DNA of 64,000 nt from Homoserinimonas sp. OAct 916 (lineage in GTDB: Bacteria; Actinomycetota; Actinomycetes; Actinomycetales; Microbacteriaceae). The notes below the pieces were generated by a model. The model searched no databases. It saw only the letters and a program-made list of their open reading frames with translations, and was not told where the DNA came from. The stretch spans positions 124,001 through 188,000 of the forward strand of contig NZ_QJHB01000003.1 in assembly GCF_003260275.1 (NCBI RefSeq), written 5' to 3'. The position numbers and the translations under genes were made by a program. Positions 53,285-61,520 of the stretch are shown here, piece after piece; position 1 is the stretch's first letter; each line of letters opens with the position of its first letter.

Positions 53285-54547
53285 ATGGACACCGACGTCA
53301 TCGTCATCGGCGCAGGCCTCGCCGGTCTGCAGTGCGCACGTCGTACCCAGCGCAGCGGTCGAAGTGTCATTGTTCTCGAGTCCGAGGAGGCTGTCGGCGG
53401 CCGGGTGAGGACTGACCATATCGATGGCTTTCAGTGCGACCGAGGCTTCCAACTGCTGAACCCGGCTTACCCGGCGGTGCGCGACTGGATCGACGTGCAG
53501 GCGCTCGAGCTGCAGAAGTTCGGCGTCGGAGTAGTGGTTCGCACAGGCGCGACCACCACCACCCTTGCTCATCCGATTCGTCATCCGCGGCTCGCCCTCC
53601 CCACGCTGCGGAGCGAGCTCACGCCCCTTCCTGACCTGGTCGCTCTCGCCCGATGGTTCGGTCCAACCCTGCTGCGACCCACAACCGCCTCCCGTTCCGC
53701 GCGCGACCAGGCACTTCGCACGTCTCTCGACGAAGCAGGTTTCACCGGTCGGTTGCGAAGCGACGTGCTCGACACCTTCTTGGCGGGGGTACTTGCCGAT
53801 AGCACGGGCGAGAGCTCCGCCAACCACGTTCGGCAGCTGATGCGTTACTTTGCACTCGGTGCCCCGGGGCTGCCACGCGCGGGGATGCAGGCGCTGCCCG
53901 AGCAGATGGCTGCCTCGTTGGTGGAGCCGGTGCGGCTGGGCACCGCGGCGCGCGAGGTGCGCGAGGTGCCGGGCGGCGTCCAGGTCACGACAGACAACGG
54001 GACGATCAGGGGACGAATCGCGGTTGTCGCCGTTGGCCCTCAGGATCTCGCTGAACTCACAGAGCTACCCGCACCTCTCACCCGCGGGCTGACCACGTGG
54101 TGGTTCCGGGCTCCAGAACGGCCGCACGCAGGGCCGTTCTTGATGATCGACGCCAGCACACCAGGTGGCGGACCTGCCGGACCGATCTGGCACACCGCCG
54201 TGGTCTCCGAAGTTGCAGCGTCCTACGCCCCGGCCGGACAGCATCTCGTCGAGGCGACCACGTTGTTGGACCGCCCCGACGGCCTCGCGGGAGAGGACGA
54301 CGTTCGCCGTGACCTCGAGCGCCTGTATCAGAGATCCACCCAGGGCTGGGAGGTGTTCGTGCACCACGTCGTACCCCACGCGCTCCCGGCCCAGCTGCCG
54401 CCACTCGAGGATCGCCGACCCACGTGGACGGGTGACCGCGTGCTCGTGACGGGGGATCACCGGGGAACAGGCTCGATCCAGGGCGCGCTCGTTTCCGGTG
54501 ACCGTGCAGCCCGGGCTGTCGCGGATCTGCTGGAGCAGTGGCAGTAA
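53285..54547 (+). CDS. FAD-dependent amine oxidase/phytoene-desaturase-like oxidoreductase
   Basis: 420 aa. N-terminal dinucleotide fold DTDVIVIGAGLAGLQCARRTQRSGRSVIVLESEEAVGGRVRT, FQCDRGFQLLNPAYP, and C-terminal FAD-closing DRVLVTGDHRGTGSIQGALVSGDRAA. Belongs to the NAD(P)/FAD-binding amine oxidase superfamily; carotenoid-like substrates are possible but no crt gene adjoins. ATG 53285 chosen (GGAG upstream); ATG 53276 is alternative. Convergent with DUF2071. Confidence 0.88.
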   Translation: MDTDVIVIGAGLAGLQCARRTQRSGRSVIVLESEEAVGGRVRTDHIDGFQCDRGFQLLNPAYPAVRDWIDVQALELQKFGVGVVVRTGATTTTLAHPIRHPRLALPTLRSELTPLPDLVALARWFGPTLLRPTTASRSARDQALRTSLDEAGFTGRLRSDVLDTFLAGVLADSTGESSANHVRQLMRYFALGAPGLPRAGMQALPEQMAASLVEPVRLGTAAREVREVPGGVQVTTDNGTIRGRIAVVAVGPQDLAELTELPAPLTRGLTTWWFRAPERPHAGPFLMIDASTPGGGPAGPIWHTAVVSEVAASYAPAGQHLVEATTLLDRPDGLAGEDDVRRDLERLYQRSTQGWEVFVHHVVPHALPAQLPPLEDRRPTWTGDRVLVTGDHRGTGSIQGALVSGDRAARAVADLLEQWQ

Positions 54548-54584
54548 AGCTGCAAAAGGGAACTGGCTGCTCCCACAGCCACGG

Positions 54585-54614
54585 AGCACCCCACTCCGAG
54601 AAAACGGAGGTGCT
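54585..54614. terminator. Bidirectional hairpin between convergent genes
   Basis: AGCACC..CTCCG pairs with CGGAG-GTGCT around an AGAAAA loop, with a short internal bulge, followed by tcaatt. Confidence 0.55.
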
Positions 54615-54624
54615 TCAATTCTGG

Positions 54625-55380
54625 CTAACGGAGACGCTTCTGCCGCTGCGGAGACGCGAAGTCGGTGATGACCTCAGCGGCGTACAACACCGAATCGGGA
54701 GCTCGATCCGCCAGGTCTGAGAAGCCGGCCGCAGCCAGCAACCCGTCTTTCACATGCACAAGTTCAGCATGCTGAAGCGGCCAGGGCTCGTGGTGATTGC
54801 GACAAAATATGGTGCGACCGCGGTGGGTTTCGTGAAAACCCCAGCGTGCAGTCAAAAATATAGAAACAGGATCGGCGGAGATCGCAGCATTCGCCACCGG
54901 GTCGTGACTCGGTCGCACGATAATGTGCGATGCGGCATCAGGCCGACCGAGGCGTTTCGTACGGTACGCGACTTTGCCGTTGCGTCGCCCCAGCTTCATC
55001 ACCGCCCACTGATACTTCAGACCGAATAGTGCCCGTGCGATGAGCACCGGTATGAGATGCGATGCCTCAAGACTGAGAAAGACAACTCCCCGCCGGCCCC
55101 GTTCGTCAATCGAGTAGAGACGAACGTTCACCTCAGGAAAGTCACCGAGCCACGGGATGGGTGGGCCACCGAAGAACGAACTCTTCGACATCTGAAACGC
55201 GATGAGACCCACCCAGGAGCTCCCGTCAATCACATCGGGAGTGCACCCTGCAGGCAAGTAGCGTTCGACCACCTTAGGGTCGACCCGCCAGTGCAGAAGC
55301 GTCACGTCGCTCCACCGTTGTCGCAGAATAGCGCGCCTGCCGAGTGGGGGTGCGAGTGTGGACGGTGCAACGGAGTTCAT
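54625..55380 (-). CDS. DUF2071 family (YqjF-like) protein
   Basis: 251 aa. DVTLLHWRVDPKVVERYLPAGCTPDVIDGSSWVGLIAFQM, EVNVRLYSIDERGRRGVVFLSLEAS and RWGFHETHRGRTIFCRNHHEPWPLQHAELV are typical DUF2071 blocks (acetoacetate-decarboxylase-like fold). Enzymatic role unknown. Reads toward the FAD oxidoreductase. The 3' hairpin separates them. Confidence 0.88.
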   Translation of the reverse strand: MNSVAPSTLAPPLGRRAILRQRWSDVTLLHWRVDPKVVERYLPAGCTPDVIDGSSWVGLIAFQMSKSSFFGGPPIPWLGDFPEVNVRLYSIDERGRRGVVFLSLEASHLIPVLIARALFGLKYQWAVMKLGRRNGKVAYRTKRLGRPDAASHIIVRPSHDPVANAAISADPVSIFLTARWGFHETHRGRTIFCRNHHEPWPLQHAELVHVKDGLLAAAGFSDLADRAPDSVLYAAEVITDFASPQRQKRLR

Positions 55381-55662
55381 CGTAAGAGTTGATTATTGTT
55401 TGTGGGGCATGGGATCCGCAACAACACGTCGTGCGTGAACGGACGCAACGACCGTCGTCGGTCGGTGCGGCCTGAGCAACGCACCAATTCGTGCATCCAT
55501 TCATCTGAAGTCTCGCGGATAGTCGTAGGCGCCACGTTCAGCGCGAGCCGTACTGACTATGAGCGGCCCGCCTCAGAGTGTGGATCACGGATGCCTGGCC
55601 GCATCGGCGTGTGCGGCACCTCCGGTAGCCTCGAAGCACGTGCACAGCCTGAGGAGCCATCA

Positions 55663-56637
55663 ATGACCCGTGTTGCCGCCGTCGATTGCGGAACGAACTC
55701 AATCCGCCTGCTCATTGCCGACCTCGATGGCGAGGGCGGCCTTCTCGATGTGGTGCGTACCCGCGAGTTGGTGCGGCTCGGAGAGGGCGTTGACCGCACC
55801 GGCCGCTTCAGCGATGCTGCGCTCGAGCGCACCCTCACAGCAACGAGAAACTACGCTGACATGTGTCGCAAGCACGGGGTGGAGCGCATTCGATTCGTGG
55901 CCACCTCGGCGACCCGAGACGCTGCCAACCGAGCGGAGTTCACCGACGCGGTGCACGCGATCCTGGGTGTGCCCGCCGAAGTCATTCCGGGCACCGAGGA
56001 GGCGGCGTTGTCCTTTCGCGGCGCGCTGATTGCGCTCGCAGCATCGGGCGCACCCGCCGTCACCGACAAATATCTCGTTGTCGACCTCGGGGGCGGATCC
56101 ACCGAGTTGGTGCTCGGCACCCACACCCCCGACTCCGCCTATTCGATGGACGTTGGATGCGTGCGTCTCACCGAGCGACACCTGCACAGCGACCCACCAT
56201 TGGAAGCAGAGCTTGACAGCATTCGGCGCGACGTGAACGAGGCGCTGGACACGGCCACCGATGCCGTTGATCTGGGTCTGGCCACCGAGGTCGTCGGAGT
56301 GGCCGGCACCATCGGCACCATCACGGCACACGCCCTTGGCCTCAGCTCCTACGACGTGCAGTCCATCAGCGGCAGCCGTCTCCCACTGGCCGATGTGCTG
56401 GAAGCATGCGCGGCGCTCAGCCGCATGCCCCGCGCGGAGCGGGTGGCGCTGCCATACATGCACCCGGGCCGTGTCGACGTCATCGCCGCCGGCGCGGTGA
56501 TCTGGTCGACTGTTCTGCACCGGGTCGCGGAGGCCACGGCGGAAGCCGGTCGCCCCCTCGAAACCGTCACCACAAGCGATCACGACATCCTCGATGGTGT
56601 CGCGCTGTCACTGGGATCTGCTGGGGCTGCGCACTGA
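55663..56637 (+). CDS. Exopolyphosphatase / guanosine pentaphosphatase (Ppx/GppA)
   Basis: 324 aa from ATG 55663 with GAGGAG 6 nt upstream; the frame is open far upstream but that part is not conserved. ASKHA fold: VAAVDCGTNSIRLLIAD (phosphate 1), FVATSATRDAANR, VDLGGGSTELVLG (phosphate 2), VGVAGTIGTITAHALG. Short actinobacterial Ppx1/2 type lacking the C-terminal HD domain. Hydrolyses polyphosphate or pppGpp. In many actinobacteria it lies close to eno/ftsB; here it is 46 kb away. Confidence 0.93.
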   Translation: MTRVAAVDCGTNSIRLLIADLDGEGGLLDVVRTRELVRLGEGVDRTGRFSDAALERTLTATRNYADMCRKHGVERIRFVATSATRDAANRAEFTDAVHAILGVPAEVIPGTEEAALSFRGALIALAASGAPAVTDKYLVVDLGGGSTELVLGTHTPDSAYSMDVGCVRLTERHLHSDPPLEAELDSIRRDVNEALDTATDAVDLGLATEVVGVAGTIGTITAHALGLSSYDVQSISGSRLPLADVLEACAALSRMPRAERVALPYMHPGRVDVIAAGAVIWSTVLHRVAEATAEAGRPLETVTTSDHDILDGVALSLGSAGAAH

Positions 56638-56674
56638 CGTCATTCGGTTGCGCAACGCGTTCGATTTCAACTGA
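56635..56674 (+). repeat. ychF-tail repeat, degenerate copy E
   Basis: gac-gtc-att-cgg-ttg-cgc-aac-gcg-ttc-gat-ttc-aac-tga directly after the ppx stop reads DVIRLRNAFDFN-stop, close to copy B (DVIRLRNAVEFRFNV-stop). Confidence 0.6.
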
Positions 56675-56698
56675 TAGACGGGCGGCTTTACCGAGTGT

Positions 56699-56741
56699 GC
56701 GCTAACGGGCATTCCGGGGCGCCAGGAAGGCCCGTTAGCGC
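56699..56741. terminator. Hairpin after ppx
   Basis: GCGCTAACGGGC (56699-56710) with GCCCGTTAGCGC (56730-56741), 12-bp perfect stem; inner TTCC/GGAA can extend it. No T-run. Confidence 0.6.
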
Positions 56742-56904
56742 GAAACATGCGCGCGGGATGAATCTGAAGGTCCACCGATTCTTCACCGGCGAATCGGGTG
56801 AAGAGGCTTGCACGTCCTGCCTGTCCGACGCAGTGTGTAAAGGAGCAACGCATTCGGTGGGACTTGAGTGCGCACCGTGTTCGAAGTCAGGAAGAGGTCG
56901 GGCA

Positions 56905-57366
56905 ATGGCGAAGAAATCGGTGAAAGCCGTGGAGGTGGTTCACGGAATCGACCGCTTGGTGCGCAACGTGCGAACCGGCCGTTTCGAACGCAGCCTGGCG
57001 GCGCTGACCGCCGGTGGGGCACTGGCGGTCAGCGCCGAGATCTTCTTTGAACACGACTCGGCCAGTTACGGCAACAAGTGGATGTGGGTACCGGTCGTAC
57101 TCGGTCCGATCGGTGCGGTCGCCGGGGTCGCGGGCGTGGTCAACCATCGTGCGGCCAAGACGGTGCTTCCCCTGGTGTCGGCAACGATCGTCGCCAACGG
57201 TCTGCAGGGGGTCTGGTTTCATGGTCGCGGCATCAAGCAGAAACCGGGTGGTTGGAAGAACTTTCGCTACAACATGGAGATGGGGCCGCCACTGATGGCG
57301 CCCCTGTTGGTCACCCTGGTCGGCGGCATGGGGTTGCTGGCCGCGATTCTTCGGCGCGAAAAATGA
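56905..57366 (+). CDS. Small membrane protein heading the redox cluster
   Basis: 153 aa from ATG 56905 (AGAGG upstream). Basic N-terminus, then spans at about 37-50, 70-90, 100-115 and 135-148 (AALTAGGALAVSAEIFF, WVPVVLGPIGAVAGVAGVV, LPLVSATIVANGLQGVWFH, LLVTLVGGMGLLAAILRR). FRYNMEMGPPLMAP suggests a conserved interhelical loop. Unknown function; coupled by ATGA to the next gene, so probably a membrane partner of the oxidoreductase. Confidence 0.8.
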   Translation: MAKKSVKAVEVVHGIDRLVRNVRTGRFERSLAALTAGGALAVSAEIFFEHDSASYGNKWMWVPVVLGPIGAVAGVAGVVNHRAAKTVLPLVSATIVANGLQGVWFHGRGIKQKPGGWKNFRYNMEMGPPLMAPLLVTLVGGMGLLAAILRREK

Positions 57367-58004
57367 GCACTCTCCCTCTTGACCCCCGCCACGGCGGTGG
57401 CCGCTTTCCCGATTTCGACGTGACCACCCAGGCACGGCACTGGGATGAGACCACGCGGGCCGTCGTCGAGAAGCGCCTCGGCATGCAGACCCCGGTGCGC
57501 TTCTTCACCGAGTCGGAACAGGCAGCGGCAACCGCATTGTTCGACCAACTGCTCTACCAGCGTTCCGAACCACGGGTACCGGTCACCGAGATGGTCGACG
57601 CTCGGCTCGCGGAGAACCTGACCGATGGTTGGCACTACGAGACCATGCCGCCGGATGAAGCCGCCTGGCGTGCGTCCCTTACAAACCTCGATGACGACAG
57701 CCGCGAGGCACACGGCTGCCTCTTCGCGGAATGTGACTGGGATGACCAATCGGCCATCCTCACGGCGATACAGAACCGGGGGAGCGACCAGTGGCACGGA
57801 ATGGTCGCCGCGCAGGTGTGGAGCCTGTGGACGCGCTATGCGTGCACCGCGTTCTACTCGCATCCGCAGGCGTGGAACGAGATCGGCTTCGACGGTCCGG
57901 CCTACCCGCGCGGTTACAAGAACATCGGCGTCAACCGGCTCGAATCGTTTGAGGTGCACGACGCCCGCCCCGGTGACGACCCGGTGGAAGGAAAAGGGCA
58001 ATGA
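57363..58004 (+). CDS. Gluconate 2-dehydrogenase subunit 3 family protein
   Basis: 213 aa, 4-nt overlap with both neighbours. FFTESEQAAATALFDQLLYQ and the C-terminal HPQAWNEIGFDGPAYPRGYKNIGVNRLESFEV are typical of the small subunit that partners GMC dehydrogenases. No Tat or Sec signal is visible (the family's usual twin-arginine leader is absent), so the complex would be cytoplasmic or inner-face. Forms the heterodimer with the next gene. Confidence 0.87.
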   Translation: MSTLPLDPRHGGGRFPDFDVTTQARHWDETTRAVVEKRLGMQTPVRFFTESEQAAATALFDQLLYQRSEPRVPVTEMVDARLAENLTDGWHYETMPPDEAAWRASLTNLDDDSREAHGCLFAECDWDDQSAILTAIQNRGSDQWHGMVAAQVWSLWTRYACTAFYSHPQAWNEIGFDGPAYPRGYKNIGVNRLESFEVHDARPGDDPVEGKGQ

Positions 58005-59629
58005 GCGAAGTCAGGGAACGCAACGAATCGGCCTGGCTGATGACAGCCGACGGCTCGCGCATGGAACCGGGGCTGCGCGACAACATGCGCCGATTCGACG
58101 ACGACGACGAGGTCGATCTGGTCATCGTCGGCTGCGGGGCCGGGGGATCGACATTGTTGCAGCGAATGGCCAGGGCGGGTGCGCGGGTGGTCGCATTGGA
58201 CGCTGGCCCGTTCTGGGAGCCGGAGACCGACTGGGTCAGCGATGAGGCGGGCTCGCACCACCTGTATTGGACAGAACCGCGGAAGATCGGCGGGAGCGAC
58301 CCGGTGCCGCTCGGGTCGAACAACTCCGGGCGCGGTGTCGGCGGATCGATGGTCCATTACGCCGGGTATGCCCCGAGGTTTCATCCCAGTGATTTTCGTA
58401 CTCGCACAAACGACGGCGTCGGCGCAGACTGGCCGATCGACTACGGCAACCTCAAGTCGTATTACGAGTTGATCGAAGAAGAGCTGCCGGTTTCCGGTGA
58501 GGACTGGCCCTGGGGCGACCCACACGGCTATCCGCAACGTCCGCACCCGGTCGGGGGTAACGGGGAATTGTTCCAGCGTGGTGCGCTCGCCTGTGGGATC
58601 ACCGCGAAGGTCGGTCCTGTGGCAATCTCCAACGGCCGGTTCGGCAACCGGCCGCACTGTATCTACCGCGGCTTCTGTCTGCAGGGCTGCAAGGTGAACG
58701 CAAAGGCATCTCCGTTGATCACCCATGTGCCGGATGCCTTGGCCCATGGCGCCGAGGTGCGCCCTGATTCGATGGTCACCCGAATCGAGATCGACCAGCG
58801 CACCGGGCGCGCCACCGGCGTGCACTACGCCCGAGGAGGCGTCTCCCGTTTTCAACGAGCGAGCATGGTCGCCGTCGCTGGCTACTCGATCGAGACGCCC
58901 AGGTTGCTGCTCAACTCCACGTCTGACAGGTTTCCCAACGGCTTGTGCAACGACTTCGACCAGGTCGGCCGCTACCTGATGGTGCAGGGAGCGCCGCAGA
59001 CCGCGGGCCGGTTCGACGACGAGGTTCGCATGTGGAAGGCGCCACCCCCCGAAGTCAGCTCGGAGCAGTTCTATGAGACTGATCCAGGCAAGCCATATAA
59101 GCGCGGCTTCTCGATCCAGACGGTCTCCCCGTTGCCGATCACGTGGGCGGAACACGTCTCGGCGCAGGGCTACTGGGGTGCTGACCTCCGCAATTACATG
59201 AGTGACTACGTGCACTGGGCCTGCCTCGGGTCGCTGTGTGAATTCTTGGCGCTGCCGGACAATCGGGTGACCCTCGCAGACGAGAAGGATCGCCACGGAA
59301 TGCCGATCGCCCGCTTCGACTACAGCCAGTGCGACAACGACCGCGCGCTGATGAAAGCCGCGACCGGAGTCATGGAAGACATCCTGAAGGGCGCCGGTGC
59401 CGACGAGGTGATCACCATAAACAGGTATGCGCATCTGGTGGGTGGCGCCCGCATGGCCGCCACCGAGCAGAAGGGAGTCGTGGATGCCGATTGCCGCAGT
59501 TTCGCAGTGCCCAACCTGCTGATCGTCGACGGCAGCGTACTGCCGACCCAGGGAAGCGCCAACCCGGCGCTGACCATCATGGCCGTCGCGGCCCGCGCCG
59601 CCGCTCGGCTGACCCAACAACGCACGTAG
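58001..59629 (+). CDS. GMC family oxidoreductase (gluconate-dehydrogenase-like flavoprotein subunit)
   Basis: 542 aa. FAD-binding VDLVIVGCGAGGSTLLQRMARAG, GRGVGGSMVHYAGYAPR and C-terminal VDADCRSFAVPNLLIVDGSVLPTQGSANPALTIMAVAARAA with the GMC active-site region (NRYAHLVGGARM). A CIYRGFCLQGCKVNAKAS cysteine segment is present. Oxidises a sugar or sugar acid; the acceptor probably passes to the membrane. The dedicated cytochrome c subunit of gluconate dehydrogenase is missing from the cluster. Confidence 0.92.
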   Translation: MSEVRERNESAWLMTADGSRMEPGLRDNMRRFDDDDEVDLVIVGCGAGGSTLLQRMARAGARVVALDAGPFWEPETDWVSDEAGSHHLYWTEPRKIGGSDPVPLGSNNSGRGVGGSMVHYAGYAPRFHPSDFRTRTNDGVGADWPIDYGNLKSYYELIEEELPVSGEDWPWGDPHGYPQRPHPVGGNGELFQRGALACGITAKVGPVAISNGRFGNRPHCIYRGFCLQGCKVNAKASPLITHVPDALAHGAEVRPDSMVTRIEIDQRTGRATGVHYARGGVSRFQRASMVAVAGYSIETPRLLLNSTSDRFPNGLCNDFDQVGRYLMVQGAPQTAGRFDDEVRMWKAPPPEVSSEQFYETDPGKPYKRGFSIQTVSPLPITWAEHVSAQGYWGADLRNYMSDYVHWACLGSLCEFLALPDNRVTLADEKDRHGMPIARFDYSQCDNDRALMKAATGVMEDILKGAGADEVITINRYAHLVGGARMAATEQKGVVDADCRSFAVPNLLIVDGSVLPTQGSANPALTIMAVAARAAARLTQQRT

Positions 59630-59641
59630 GAAGGCCCCACC

Positions 59642-61477
59642 ATGGGCACAGTAAGTGATTTTGTGATCCAACGAATCAAAGAATGGGGTGTGACGCGAGT
59701 CTTCGCGTTTCCCGGCGACGGAATCGGCGACTTCGACGGTGCGCTCGGCAAAGCCGAGCGTAAGGGGGAAGGGCTCGACTACATCCGCCCGACCCATGAG
59801 GAGATCTGTTCGCTCATGGCCACCGCTCACGCGAAGTTCACCGGGGAGGTCGGGGTGTGCATCGCGACCTCCAGCCCTGGTGCGTTCCATATGATCAATG
59901 GTCTGTACGACGCGAAGTCGGACAACCAGCCGGTGGTGGCCATCATCGGACAGCAGGGCCTGGATGCGCTGGGAACCTTTACCCAGCAGGAGAACAACCT
60001 CGAGCGCAGTCTCGCCGATGTGGCCGTCTACGTGCAGACGATAGTCTCACCAGCGCAGGCGCAAGCCGTCGTGGACACGGCGTTCCGCACTGCTCGCGTG
60101 CACCTCGGACCCGCCGCGATCATCATCCCGCATGACGTGCAGGGAATGGACATGCCCGAACTCGAGCCACAGAACTGGGTGTCCCGCTCCAGCGCAGTCG
60201 CCCCGTCGATCCGGATCACCCCGGCCGAGAGTGACCTCCGGGCCGCCGCAGACATCATCAACGCGGGGAGCAAAGTCACCTTCCTCGTGGGCCATGGTTC
60301 GAACGGTGCGACAAATGAGGTTCTCAAAGCCGCAGAACTCTGTGGTGCCGGCATCATCACCGCCCTCCGGGCCAAGCAGGTCATCCCCTCCGATGTGCCT
60401 CACTACTCACAACAACTTGGTCTTCTCGGCTCCCTGCCGAGTCTTCACCAGATGAGCGGATGCGACACCCTCGTGCTGCTCGGAACCAACTATCCGTACG
60501 GCCAGTTCCTGCCGAAGAGTGGGCAGGCCAGAGCGATTCAAGTGGATCTGAAGCCTGAACAGATGGGTCTGCGGTACCCCACGGAGGTGAACCTCTGGGG
60601 TGACGTGAAGGCGACGTTGAACGCACTCATCCCGCTCTTGGAGCAGAAGTCAGATCTCTCCTGGCAGAAGACCGTCGCCGACGAGATGGTCGAGTGGGAG
60701 AACGAGATGGAGGCCCAGGCGATGGAGACCTATGACGATGGGGTGAACCCGCGGCGCGTCTACCATGAGCTCAACAAGCGTCTTCCTGCCCGTGCCATCG
60801 TGACCTGCGATGCGGGGTCGACCGCGGACTGGTACGGGCACCACATCCGGCTGCGTGATGGAATGATGGGTGACCTGTCGGGGCGGCTGGCCAGCATGCT
60901 GGCCGCTATGCCGTACGCGACAGCCGCGAAGTTTGCGTTCCCTGACCGGACGGTGGTGTGCACGATCGGTGACGGTGCATTTCAGATGCTCGGTATGAAC
61001 GAATTGATCACCATCAAGAAGTACCTCAAGAAATGGGACAATCCACAGTTCATCATCATGGTGCTGCACAACGATGACCTCACCCAGGTGTCGTGGGAGA
61101 TGCGCACCGAAGACGCCAACCCGGTGTGGTCCACCTCACAGGATGTCGAATCGGTGGACTATGCCGGCTGGGCCGAACTGCTCGGTTTCACGGGAATCCG
61201 CGTAAAGACCGACGACGAGGTGGGGAGGGCCTGGGACACCGCTTTTGCGAACCGGGGTGTCACCCTGATCGACGCCTACACGAGCAAGAACGTGCCACCG
61301 CTTCCGCCGCACATCACATTTGAGTACGCCAAGAACACAGCGAAGGCCCTGCTGAAAGGCGACCCCGACGAACTCGCGGTTATCAAGGATTCGGCCAAAG
61401 CACTCTTCACCGAGGGTGTCGAACGGGTCAAAGGAACACTCCACATTGGTCAGGACGACGAGGATGATCGCGACTGA
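59642..61477 (+). CDS. Thiamine-diphosphate-dependent enzyme, pyruvate-oxidase/acetolactate-synthase superfamily
   Basis: 611 aa. N-terminal PYR domain with FPGDGIGDFDGAL and THEEICSLMATAHAKFTG (catalytic Glu), central TH3 domain, and PP domain with CTIGDGAFQMLGMNEL...VLHNDD, the GDG-X25-ND ThDP-Mg motif. Pyruvate or another 2-oxo acid is the likely substrate; FAD- versus ThDP-only type is not certain. AGGAAG before ATG 59642. 12 bp after the GMC gene. Confidence 0.9.
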   Translation: MGTVSDFVIQRIKEWGVTRVFAFPGDGIGDFDGALGKAERKGEGLDYIRPTHEEICSLMATAHAKFTGEVGVCIATSSPGAFHMINGLYDAKSDNQPVVAIIGQQGLDALGTFTQQENNLERSLADVAVYVQTIVSPAQAQAVVDTAFRTARVHLGPAAIIIPHDVQGMDMPELEPQNWVSRSSAVAPSIRITPAESDLRAAADIINAGSKVTFLVGHGSNGATNEVLKAAELCGAGIITALRAKQVIPSDVPHYSQQLGLLGSLPSLHQMSGCDTLVLLGTNYPYGQFLPKSGQARAIQVDLKPEQMGLRYPTEVNLWGDVKATLNALIPLLEQKSDLSWQKTVADEMVEWENEMEAQAMETYDDGVNPRRVYHELNKRLPARAIVTCDAGSTADWYGHHIRLRDGMMGDLSGRLASMLAAMPYATAAKFAFPDRTVVCTIGDGAFQMLGMNELITIKKYLKKWDNPQFIIMVLHNDDLTQVSWEMRTEDANPVWSTSQDVESVDYAGWAELLGFTGIRVKTDDEVGRAWDTAFANRGVTLIDAYTSKNVPPLPPHITFEYAKNTAKALLKGDPDELAVIKDSAKALFTEGVERVKGTLHIGQDDEDDRD

Positions 61478-61520
61478 GTAACGCATTGTGCACCATTCGA
61501 AGGGTGGATAAGGATAAGCG

